Assembly (NCBI RefSeq): GCF_000427445.1
Contig: NZ_KE386496.1
Location: forward strand, 1,364,001 to 1,428,000
Direction of reading: 5' to 3'
From: Methylocapsa acidiphila B2
GTDB taxonomy: Bacteria; Pseudomonadota; Alphaproteobacteria; Rhizobiales; Beijerinckiaceae
DNA length: 64,000 bases
Shown: in pieces, positions 29,729 through 37,455 of the stretch
Layout: the number at the start of each line of letters is the position of its first letter
Position numbering within the stretch: position 1 is the first letter of the stretch
The notes under the pieces: model-generated
Database searches by the model: none
Seen by the model: the letters and a program-made list of their open reading frames with translations, nothing else
Told to the model about the DNA's origin: nothing
Program-made: the position numbers and the translations under genes

Positions 29729-30271
29729 TCAACCCTTCTGCTGCTTCAGATGCTGGTCGATCAGCATATTCGCAATCGACATGCGGCGCGCGGCGCGCAT
29801 GCGCTGCGTCGGCCCGAACTGGTCGGGATGGTTCTTCTTGGCAAATTCGCGACGGAGCTGCCTAAGGTCGATTTCCGCCAGACCGGCGCGCAAGCCGAGC
29901 TCCTCGGCGATCGCGTCATCCTCGCTCAGCGGCGCCTCGACCTTAGGCGGCTCCCGAATGCGCCGCCCATCCGCGGCGACCGCCTCGCGCCGCTCCTCGG
30001 CGTTGGCGGCCTCTTCGGCATAGGCCGCCGCCGTTTCCGACAAATTGCCAGTGCGCCGGAACGGCCATTGCCAGGCGAAACCGCCGAGGAGACCGCGCAG
30101 CCGATGGACCGCACGCGCGGCGCGTTCCGGATCGGCCGTCGACGGTGCATCATCTTCTTGGTCTACGCGGGGCTCGGCCGCCGCCTTCGCCGGCTTGGCG
30201 GCCGCATCGCGACCGAGAGAGGAGAGAAGCGCCTCGAAATCGGCCTCCTGCTTTTGCTTCCTTCGGTTCAT
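29729..30271 (-). CDS. Small protein with C-terminal J-domain
   Basis: A 180-residue cytosolic protein. The first about 120 residues are Ala/Glu/Arg-rich and look disordered or helical. The end (about 134-176) matches the second half of a J-domain: DLRQLRREFAKKNHPDQ with the HPD tripeptide at 148-150. The fold seems shortened at its front. J-domains stimulate Hsp70 (DnaK) ATPase through HPD; the client region here is unlike DnaJ, CbpA or HscB. Not a main DnaJ. The neighbouring serB is not functionally related as far as I can see. Confidence 0.75.
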   Translation of the reverse strand: MNRRKQKQEADFEALLSSLGRDAAAKPAKAAAEPRVDQEDDAPSTADPERAARAVHRLRGLLGGFAWQWPFRRTGNLSETAAAYAEEAANAEERREAVAADGRRIREPPKVEAPLSEDDAIAEELGLRAGLAEIDLRQLRREFAKKNHPDQFGPTQRMRAARRMSIANMLIDQHLKQQKG

Positions 30272-30582
30272 GGCGACAAAGATCCCTCCGCCAACATCCC
30301 CGCCTGCACGGCCCCCAAGAGACCGCGCCGGCCTAGATCGTCGGACGCGATAATGCGTTAGGGCGCTTGACCCTGCGTTAAGCCGATCACGTCAAGTTGA
30401 GAGGAAGGGCTTTCGCCGAAGAAATCTCATGTCGAGCGATTCCGGCCGAGCCAAAGCCGGCGAGACGCCGCGCGCCGTCGTCCGAACATCACTTTTTTGC
30501 GACGTAAAATGACCAAAGGGTAACTTGAAACTCCTTTGGCAGAGATCTCAACTGGCGGCGTCGCGCAGCCAGGGAGAAACCC
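30272..30582. other. Divergent intergenic region, J-domain gene / Spy-like gene
   Basis: About 311 bp between two divergently read genes. It should hold both promoters. I see AT-richer sequence at 30485-30540 and a good ribosome site (CAGGGAGAAACCC) for the Spy-like gene. No EcfG-type site, hairpin or coding frame is convincing. Confidence 0.5.
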
Positions 30583-31209
30583 ATGAAATCGCGTCTACCC
30601 ATCGTTTTGATCTTGACCGCGCTCGCGGGCGGGGCCGCCGTCGCCGTCGAGAGCGCCGGCGCGCAGCAACCGCCGCCCCCGCCCCCGCCTCTGGGCGCTC
30701 CAGTTCCACCGCCCGGCCCAGAACGGCACGCGCCGCCCCATTGGGCGTTTTCGCCCGTCGATCTGGCGGCCTTCGCCGACGCCCACATCGCCGCGCTCCA
30801 CGCCGGCTTGAAACTCACGCCGGAGCAGGAAAAGCTGTGGCCGCCGGTGGAAGCGGCGCTGCGCGCAGGCGCCAAAGGCGCTCTAGAACGGCATGAGAAG
30901 ATCCGCAAAGAGGCTCATACGGACGATATCATCGCCTTCTTGCGGCGACTTAGCGAAGGCGCGACAGCCCGCGGCGAAACGCTCAAGGCAGTCGCCGACG
31001 CCGCCGCCCCCCTCTACGCGACCTTGACGGAAGAGCAGAAGCATCGGCTTCCCTTCCTCCTGCATCCCCCGCATTTGTTCGGGCCCCAATTCGGCCCGCA
31101 TGAGGGGCCGCGCGGAGGACATGGCGGCGCGGACGAGATCGGCGGATTCGGACCTCTCGGACCGCCTCACGATTTCGGCCCGCATCATCCCGACGAAGAC
31201 GAGGATTAA
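30583..31209 (+). CDS. Periplasmic Spy/CpxP-like protein with Pro- and His/Asp-rich ends
   Basis: A 208-residue exported protein. A signal peptide (LPIVLILTALAGGAAVAVESAGA) is followed by a proline-rich linker (QQPPPPPPPLG). The helical core carries two LTXXQ-type motifs, LKLTPEQEKLW and LTEEQKHRL. The last 50 residues are Gly/Pro/His/Asp-rich and end HHPDEDED, which could bind divalent metals (inference). The core resembles the Spy/CpxP superfamily and matches the protein at 19235-19774 in motif layout. A ribosome site AGGGAGA precedes the ATG. Confidence 0.8.
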   Translation: MKSRLPIVLILTALAGGAAVAVESAGAQQPPPPPPPLGAPVPPPGPERHAPPHWAFSPVDLAAFADAHIAALHAGLKLTPEQEKLWPPVEAALRAGAKGALERHEKIRKEAHTDDIIAFLRRLSEGATARGETLKAVADAAAPLYATLTEEQKHRLPFLLHPPHLFGPQFGPHEGPRGGHGGADEIGGFGPLGPPHDFGPHHPDEDED

Positions 31210-31348
31210 GGCTCGAGCGGCAAGTCTTTCGCGACCTGCGCAACACTCTGGAGGCGAACCGTCTTGCTATGCAAAGGCGGTTCGCCTTGATTGATTGGCT
31301 GCGTCGACGCCGACGGCTCAGATCGTCATCGGGAACACAGGGGCCGCG

Positions 31349-32971
31349 TCACCGCTCCGCCTGGAGCGGAACGATCATGCGCAGCCGAAATCCTTCGGGA
31401 GCGTAAGTGGTCGTCACATCAGCGCGGATCTGCTGGGACAGAACGCGGTTGAGCAGCATCGAGCCGAACCCTTCCCGGGTCGGTGGAGCGATGACCGGAC
31501 CGTCTTTTTCATTCCACTCGCAGAGGAGCGCGGGCCCGCGCTCGCCGTCGACCAAGGTCCAATAGACCTCGATTCTTCCTTCCTCCTTGGACAAGGCCCC
31601 ATGCTTGGCGGCGTTGGTCGTAAGCTCATGCACCGCCATGCCGAGCGGCACCGCGATTTGCGACGGCAGGTCGACGGATGGACCGATGAGGCGAATCCTC
31701 AAACCCTGGTCGTCGGCATAGGGACTGAGTTCCTGGTGCAGCAAGTGCAAGAAGGAGACGGATTGCTCGGGCTCGTCCGTCATTACCGCATGGGTCTTTG
31801 CGAGAGAAGCGATGCGGCCGGCGAACGCCTCTTGGAATTCCTCGATGGTCGCCGAACTTTTCGCGGTCGTGTTCATCACCCCCTGCACCGTCGCGAGCGT
31901 ATTCCTGACCCGATGGTGCAGCTCGCGGATTAGAAGCGCTTGGCGCTGCTCCGACCTGACGTGATCCGTCACGTCATTGCCCTCGACAAAAATTCCACAG
32001 ACCTCACCGTCGTCGCCGAGCACGGGCTGGCAAACAAAATCGATGAAATATTCCGCGATCTCACGACCTGGCTTGCTCTGCAAGAGGACGCGCATCTTCC
32101 GCCCTACAAAGGCCTTCCCACTCCGAAAAACCTCGTCAAAAACGCCGATATATTCCTGGCTCGCGATTTCCGGCAAGGCTTCGCGCACGGGCTTTCCGAT
32201 GAGGTCGCGTTGACCAACAAACTCGCGAAAGGCGAGATTAGCCATGTCGAAGACATGGTCGCAGCCTTGCAGAACGAACATGAAATTTGGCGCCTCCATG
32301 AAGAGGCGGTTCAAATGATGAGTGGTGGCTAGAAGGGTTTCGTTGAGGACCTGAACCATCCCGAATCGATTGTAAGCCTCCTCGCCGACGGGAGTCTCGG
32401 TCTGCGACATTCCGACCCAATCGACTGTGCGACCGAGCTGCGAAATGTCCTGAGCGCTTTGCAGCACAAAGGCGACGTCGCCGTCGGCGCCCAGGATCGG
32501 CACATGGGTGCAGCTCCATGAACGCTGCTCAAGGCCATCGTCCCCCATCAATGGATAGGAGAACATGGGCAGAACGTCGACAACGCCCTGATCGCGGACG
32601 CGTTCGAACGATTCTTGGACCAATCGGCGGCTCTCGTCTCCGGCCGGAAAAGCCTTGAAGACATTCGCGCCGATCAGACTGTCGCGCGTTCGCTTGGTCA
32701 CATCGAGATAAGCCTGATTCGTGGCGACGATCTCGAATTTGGCGTTCATCACCATGAAAGGCGAAGGAAGGCTGTTGAATACGGCTTCGAAGTCCAATTT
32801 CGCATCCAAAGTCACGGCGCGGCGCGCCGCGCGAGGTTCATTCCAAAGGCAAAGCTCACGGCCCAGCTCCCCATGAGTCGACGAAATCAGGACGAAGACT
32901 CCAACGCCTCCGCCTTGAGCGCGGTCTAATCGGACACAGTCGACCACTCGACAAGAACGCACCCAAATCAA
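31349..32971 (-). CDS. PAS-domain HWE-family sensor histidine kinase
   Basis: A soluble sensor kinase. In the 540-residue frame there are two PAS domains (about 63-180 and 222-338), then the HWE-type phosphoacceptor box RELHHRVRN (about 349-357). The ATP-binding domain has HELTTNAAKHGALS and the family's WNE motif at about 486-488. No transmembrane segment is seen, so it should sense an internal signal such as redox, oxygen or light through PAS-bound ligands. Kinases of this family often feed PhyR-type stress signalling, but no response regulator is nearby. The first about 52 residues look non-native; a GTG at 32815 is a likely true start. Confidence 0.88.
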   Translation of the reverse strand: MIWVRSCRVVDCVRLDRAQGGGVGVFVLISSTHGELGRELCLWNEPRAARRAVTLDAKLDFEAVFNSLPSPFMVMNAKFEIVATNQAYLDVTKRTRDSLIGANVFKAFPAGDESRRLVQESFERVRDQGVVDVLPMFSYPLMGDDGLEQRSWSCTHVPILGADGDVAFVLQSAQDISQLGRTVDWVGMSQTETPVGEEAYNRFGMVQVLNETLLATTHHLNRLFMEAPNFMFVLQGCDHVFDMANLAFREFVGQRDLIGKPVREALPEIASQEYIGVFDEVFRSGKAFVGRKMRVLLQSKPGREIAEYFIDFVCQPVLGDDGEVCGIFVEGNDVTDHVRSEQRQALLIRELHHRVRNTLATVQGVMNTTAKSSATIEEFQEAFAGRIASLAKTHAVMTDEPEQSVSFLHLLHQELSPYADDQGLRIRLIGPSVDLPSQIAVPLGMAVHELTTNAAKHGALSKEEGRIEVYWTLVDGERGPALLCEWNEKDGPVIAPPTREGFGSMLLNRVLSQQIRADVTTTYAPEGFRLRMIVPLQAER

Positions 32972-33348
32972 GAAGTTAGAGCATGTTCAGAAAGTCGCCC
33001 TTGTCTGAACATCCTCCAGCGAAGACTTGACTGCGACGCCGCCCGGCCCGGGACAAAAGCAGGTCTCGGCGAAAATGGCGAGCGCATTTCAATATTTACA
33101 AAGACTTCTCGGAAATAGGCGCCTCCCCTAAAAGCGCGAGCCCGGCCGGACTCGCCAACCCAGGCGGCAGGTTCCGCATCGGCGAAACGAGCTTGAAAGC
33201 GCATTGGTTGCAGGCGCATTTGTCGCTGCGCGGGGCGTCGCGCGACGGCCCCGATCGCGGAGCGTCCGTCCGTCCTGTCGATAGCGTTCACGGCCGCACC
33301 GGCCTATGCTGGCGGCATCGCTCCTTGCGCCCGAAGATCGCTCCGCCC
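32972..33348. other. Intergenic region upstream of polA
   Basis: About 377 bp between the divergent kinase and polA genes. It contains the inverted repeat at 32983-33012. A frame open from 33193 continues into polA, but its residues are Arg-rich and unlike the family, so it is treated as non-coding. An AT-rich stretch near 33080-33125 could carry a promoter; no consensus is clear. Confidence 0.5.
32983..33012. repeat. 9-bp inverted repeat with 12-nt loop
   Basis: ATGTTCAGA (32983-32991) and TCTGAACAT (33004-33012) are exact reverse complements. It sits just upstream of the kinase frame. It may be an operator or a fragment of a dispersed element; the motif GCATGTTC also resembles intergenic sequence near 27731 and 51257 (ACATGCTC). 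Confidence 0.5.
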
Positions 33349-36300
33349 ATGACGCTCGTTCACCGACCGGTCCAGACAGGGGACCATGTCTTCCTTGTCG
33401 ACGGATCTTCCTTTGTTTTCCGCGCCTATTTCCAGTCGATCCGGCAGGATGCCAAATATAATTACCGCTCCGATCGCCTTCCAACGGGCGCGGTGCGGCT
33501 CTTCTGCACGAAGCTCTTCCAATTTGTGCGCGAGGGCGCGGCGGGGATCACGCCGACTCATCTCGCGATCATTTTCGATAAGTCGGAAAACTCGTTTCGC
33601 AAGGAACTCTACCCTCCGTATAAGGCCAATCGATCGGAGCCGCCGGAAGATTTGATTCCGCAATTTCCTTTGATGCGCGCTTCGGTCCGCGCCTTCGGGC
33701 TGACGCCCATCGAGCAGGATCGTTTCGAGGCCGATGACCTAATCGCGACCTATGCGCGCGAAGCGCAGGCGCGGGGCGCGGACGTGCTCATCATCTCCGC
33801 CGACAAGGATCTGATGCAGCTCATCGGGCCGAGAGTCGCCATGTACGACCCCGCCTCTGGCGAGGCCGGGGCCAAGGGCGCGAGGGAGGAGCGCAAGATC
33901 GGGCTGGAGGAGGTCCAGGCCTATTTCGGAGTCGCGCCCGAAAAAGTCGTCGACGTTCAGGCGCTCGCCGGCGATTCGACTGACAATGTTCCGGGCGCCC
34001 GCGGCATCGGCCTCAAGACCGCCGCGCAGCTCATCAATGAATATGGCGACCTCGACGCGCTCCTCGCGCGCGCAGGGGAGATCAAGCAGCCGAAGCGCCG
34101 CGAGACGCTGACGGACCCGCAAAGCGTCGCGCTGATCAGGACGTCGCAGCAACTCGTTTCGCTCGTCCGCGACGTTCCTTTGGAAGTTCCGCTCGACGAG
34201 CTGGGCCTGCGCACGCCGGACGGCAAGACGCTCGTCTCCTTCTTCAAGGCGATGGAATTCACGACCATCACCAAGCGCGCCGCCGAAGCTTATAAAATCG
34301 ACCCTGCTTCGGTCGATCCAGACCCGAACTTCACCGGCGCGGCCGGATGGCGCGGGCGCAATGGCGAGACCCTGCCCTCAGACGCCGCCGGCGTTCAGCC
34401 GGACCCGGCCGAGGTCGGCGAGGCGGCCTCGGCGGACGCCGCGCCGGCGCCCAAAAGAAACGCCCGCTACGGCGCCCCTGCCCCGGCGGCGGCCATCGCC
34501 ACCGGACCCGGCGAACTCGCCGCGGCGCGCGCCGCTTCCGCGCGGACCGAGCCATTCGACGTCAAAGCCTATGAGACCATTGCGGACCTCGCCGGGATCG
34601 ACGCTTGCGTGAGCGCCGCCCGCGAAGCCGGCTATATCGCCGTCGATACGGAGACAAGTTCGCTCGACCCAATGCAGGCCGAGCTTGTCGGCCTCTCCCT
34701 CTGCGCATCGCCGGGCCGCGCCTTCTACATTCCGGTCGGCCATCGCGGCGAGGGCGGCGGCGATCTGTTCGGCGGCGGCGATCGTCTTCCTGGCCAATTG
34801 CGCGAAGAAGAGGTTCTCGCGCGGCTGAAGCCGCTTCTCGAGGACGAAAGCGTCCTCAAGATCGCGCAAAATATGAAATTCGATTGGTTGGTTCTTCGGC
34901 AACGCGGAATCGAGCTGCGCCCGGTCGAGGACACGATGCTGCTCTCCTATGTGCTCGACGCAGGCCGCAGCGATCACGGCATGGACGTGCTCAGCGAAAA
35001 GCATTTAGGACATAAGCCGATTCAATTCGGCGCGGTCGCGGGCTCCGGCCGCAGCTTCATCGGATTCGCCCGCGTCGCCATCGACAAGGCGACCGAATAT
35101 TCCGCCGAGGACGCCGACGTCGCCTTACGGATTTGGCGGGTGTTGAAGCCGCGCCTCGCGGCGGAGCGCATGACCACGGTCTACGAAACGCTCGAGCGGC
35201 CGATGATCGAGGTTTTGGCGCGTATGGAGCGGCGCGGCGTATCGATAGATCGAACCATCCTCTCCAGGCTTTCGGGCGAATTCGCGCAAGAGATGGCTCG
35301 GCTCGAAGCCGTCATTTACGAGCTCGCCGGCGAAAGCTTCAATCTCGGCTCGCCGAAGCAGCTTGGCGACATCCTGTTCGGCAAAATGGGCCTCGCGGGC
35401 GCGAAAAAGACCGCGACGGGGGCTTGGTCGACGGCGGCCGGGGTGCTCGACGACCTCGCCGCCGAGGGCAATGAGCTCGCGGCGCGGATCCTCGAGTGGC
35501 GCCAACTTGCCAAGCTCAAATCGACCTATACGGACGCGTTGCCGGGCTTCGTCAATCCAGCAACGGGTCGCGTGCACACATCCTACGCCCTCGCGGCGAC
35601 GACGACGGGCCGGCTCTCGTCTTCAGAGCCGAATTTGCAGAATATTCCAGTGCGGAACGAGGCTGGACGCAAGATCCGCCGCGCCTTTGTGGCTGCCGAG
35701 GGCCATAAGCTCATTTCGGCGGATTATTCGCAGATCGAATTGCGCCTGCTCGCCCATATCGCCGACATACCGCAGCTGAAGGCGGCCTTCGCGGAAGGGC
35801 TCGACATTCACGCGATGACCGCCTCCGAAATGTTCGGCGTGCCAATAGACGGCATGCCGTCCGACATTCGCCGTCGGGCCAAGGCGATCAATTTTGGCAT
35901 CATCTACGGCATTTCCGCCTTCGGCCTCGCCAATCAGCTCGGGATCTCGCGGGAAGAGGCGGGGGCCTATATCAAGCGCTATTTCGAGCGCTTCCCCGGC
36001 ATTCGCACTTATATGGATGCGACGAAAAAGACCGCGCGGGAGCAAGGCTATGTGACCACGATTTTTGGCCGCAAATGCCATTATCCGCGCATCGCTTCAT
36101 CAAACCCCTCCGAGCGCGCTTTCAATGAGCGCGCCGCGATCAACGCGCCGATTCAAGGCTCCGCCGCGGACATCATCCGTCGCGCGATGGTTCGCATGGA
36201 CGCGGCCCTAGCCAAAGCCAAGCTTTCTGCGCAAATGCTGCTGCAGGTCCATGATGAGCTGGTCTTCGAGGCGCCGGACGCCGAGATCGAGGCGACCATC

Positions 36301-36408
36301 GCGCTTGTCCGCAAGGTGATGGCGGAGGCGCCGCATCCGAGCGTCGAACTCTCAGCGCCGCTTCAGGTCGACGCCAAGGCGGCGCAGAACTGGGACGAGG
36401 CGCATTAG
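33349..36408 (+). CDS. polA: DNA polymerase I
   Basis: Three-activity repair and Okazaki-fragment polymerase, 1019 residues. The N-terminal 5'-3' exonuclease domain shows FLVDGSSFVFRAYF and DRFEADDLIATYA. The 3'-5' exonuclease is intact: VDTETSSLDP near residue 432, AQNMKFDWLVL, and YSAEDADV. The polymerase has motif A SADYSQIELRLL near 790, the O-helix RRRAKAINFGIIYG and motif C VHDELVFE near 966. An Ala/Pro-rich linker (about 330-400) between the domains is longer than in E. coli. Start MTLVHRPV is chosen as the first family-like methionine. Confidence 0.97.
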   Translation: MTLVHRPVQTGDHVFLVDGSSFVFRAYFQSIRQDAKYNYRSDRLPTGAVRLFCTKLFQFVREGAAGITPTHLAIIFDKSENSFRKELYPPYKANRSEPPEDLIPQFPLMRASVRAFGLTPIEQDRFEADDLIATYAREAQARGADVLIISADKDLMQLIGPRVAMYDPASGEAGAKGAREERKIGLEEVQAYFGVAPEKVVDVQALAGDSTDNVPGARGIGLKTAAQLINEYGDLDALLARAGEIKQPKRRETLTDPQSVALIRTSQQLVSLVRDVPLEVPLDELGLRTPDGKTLVSFFKAMEFTTITKRAAEAYKIDPASVDPDPNFTGAAGWRGRNGETLPSDAAGVQPDPAEVGEAASADAAPAPKRNARYGAPAPAAAIATGPGELAAARAASARTEPFDVKAYETIADLAGIDACVSAAREAGYIAVDTETSSLDPMQAELVGLSLCASPGRAFYIPVGHRGEGGGDLFGGGDRLPGQLREEEVLARLKPLLEDESVLKIAQNMKFDWLVLRQRGIELRPVEDTMLLSYVLDAGRSDHGMDVLSEKHLGHKPIQFGAVAGSGRSFIGFARVAIDKATEYSAEDADVALRIWRVLKPRLAAERMTTVYETLERPMIEVLARMERRGVSIDRTILSRLSGEFAQEMARLEAVIYELAGESFNLGSPKQLGDILFGKMGLAGAKKTATGAWSTAAGVLDDLAAEGNELAARILEWRQLAKLKSTYTDALPGFVNPATGRVHTSYALAATTTGRLSSSEPNLQNIPVRNEAGRKIRRAFVAAEGHKLISADYSQIELRLLAHIADIPQLKAAFAEGLDIHAMTASEMFGVPIDGMPSDIRRRAKAINFGIIYGISAFGLANQLGISREEAGAYIKRYFERFPGIRTYMDATKKTAREQGYVTTIFGRKCHYPRIASSNPSERAFNERAAINAPIQGSAADIIRRAMVRMDAALAKAKLSAQMLLQVHDELVFEAPDAEIEATIALVRKVMAEAPHPSVELSAPLQVDAKAAQNWDEAH

Positions 36409-36715
36409 GCGCGCACGCCCCGGAACGCGCTCCTCCGCAGGCTCCCATCGTCGCCGCGCAGCGCCAGGCGCAAAGTTGCAGAGACTTTCCAGAAGCCAAT
36501 TACAACTTGACAAAGCTCGGCGGTGCTCAAATCAAGGCTTCGGAGCCACATAAACGACGCTCCGGGACACTGCTCGGCGGCGCTCGAAAGACGTGGCGCC
36601 GCAACAGGATAAAAATCGATCAAAAGAATTTTATCGTACAAATTTCCCGCAAATCTATAAGTGACCTGCACGAACCGCCGGCAATTTGCGGCAATGATCC
36701 AAAGGGAGGAAAGAC
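36409..36715. other. Intergenic region upstream of the periplasmic-anchored protein
   Basis: About 307 bp, GC-rich at the polA end and clearly AT-rich at 36605-36665. TTGACA at 36507-36512 is an ideal -35, but the element 17 nt on (AATCAA) is a poor -10. TATAAG at 36656-36661 is a good -10 without a matching -35. The ribosome site AAAGGGAGGAAAG just before the GTG at 36716 is strong, suggesting high expression. No coding frame is supported. Confidence 0.5.
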
Positions 36716-37318
36716 GTGAAGATATTTCAAACAATGGGAGCCGCTTGCCTTGCGACCGGCCTGCTCGTCGCGCAAGCGCATGCGCATGGCGGCGTCAGCT
36801 CGGCGGAAAACAAATGCGTCATGAAGATCGGCCCCTATCAATTGGCCTTTACCGGATATCAGCCCGATAATTCGATCGAGAAATTCTGCGACGACATTCC
36901 CCAGACCGGCCGCACGGTGATCGTGCTCGACGTGGAGCAAGGCTCGGCGGGATCAGGCAACGCAGACGTCGCCAACAGCAACGACCTCCGCGACATGAAG
37001 ATCGATCTGCGCATCCTCAAAAATGTCGGTCAGGCCAGCGACGACGTCGATCAGGAAAAGAACACGCTTATCTACCGCACGCCGCAGAAATATCCCACGG
37101 GGACAATTCAGTGGAACTACAATTTCGGCGAGCCGGGGAATTTCATCGGCATCGTGACCGCCACTAACGATCATGGCCAGGTTTTTGTCTCCCGCTTCCC
37201 CTTCGCGGTCGGAGAAGGACAGAACAAAGTGTATATCGGCGTCGGCGTCGGCGCTGTTCTGTTGGCGGGCGCCGCCGCGGCTTTCCTCTATCACCGGAGC
37301 AAACAGAAGGCGGCCTAA
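36716..37318 (+). CDS. Membrane-anchored periplasmic protein, predicted mature N-terminus His-Ala-His
   Basis: I cannot name this 200-residue protein. A signal peptide (about 1-21 or 1-23) would be cleaved at AQA/HAHGG or AHA/HGG, leaving histidine as the first residue. Two cysteines (34 and 58, in ENKCVMKIGPYQ and EKFCDDIP) could form a disulfide. The middle looks like a beta-sandwich (TVIVLDVEQ, MKIDLRILK, GNFIGIVTATNDHGQVFVSRF). Residues about 172-192 form one C-terminal transmembrane helix, followed by a basic tail. An N-terminal His, or His in third place, is a known way to bind copper (CopC, histidine brace, ATCUN motif). Copper binding here is inference. Start is GTG with a strong GGAGG site. 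Confidence 0.7.
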   Translation: MKIFQTMGAACLATGLLVAQAHAHGGVSSAENKCVMKIGPYQLAFTGYQPDNSIEKFCDDIPQTGRTVIVLDVEQGSAGSGNADVANSNDLRDMKIDLRILKNVGQASDDVDQEKNTLIYRTPQKYPTGTIQWNYNFGEPGNFIGIVTATNDHGQVFVSRFPFAVGEGQNKVYIGVGVGAVLLAGAAAAFLYHRSKQKAA

Positions 37319-37382
37319 AGCATTCCGATCCGTTGAATTGATCTGATCGGACCGTCCGTCAAAAGCCCTCAGAATGGGCGCT

Positions 37383-37433
37383 CGCCTCGTCCTTCGAGAG
37401 GCCGTTTCAAAAATGGCTCCTCAGGACGAGGCG
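37383..37433. repeat. REP-like palindromic element between convergent genes
   Basis: CGCCTCGTCCT (37383-37393) pairs exactly with AGGACGAGGCG (37423-37433). The interior has TTCGAGAGGCC and GGCTCCTC, which pair imperfectly. The layout, CTCGTCCTTCGAG to CTCCTCAGGACGAG, resembles a dispersed palindrome known from many alphaproteobacterial genomes (from memory). It lies between the stops of the periplasmic-protein gene and fadJ and could terminate both. Confidence 0.7.
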
Positions 37434-37455
37434 ATGTGACTCTTCGGCTTCCACG

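Noticed and set aside
36717-36760. Lipoprotein signal (Cys11) in the periplasmic-anchored protein
   Set aside because: The residues before Cys11 (MGAA) do not fit a lipobox and the hydrophobic core follows the cysteine rather than preceding it.
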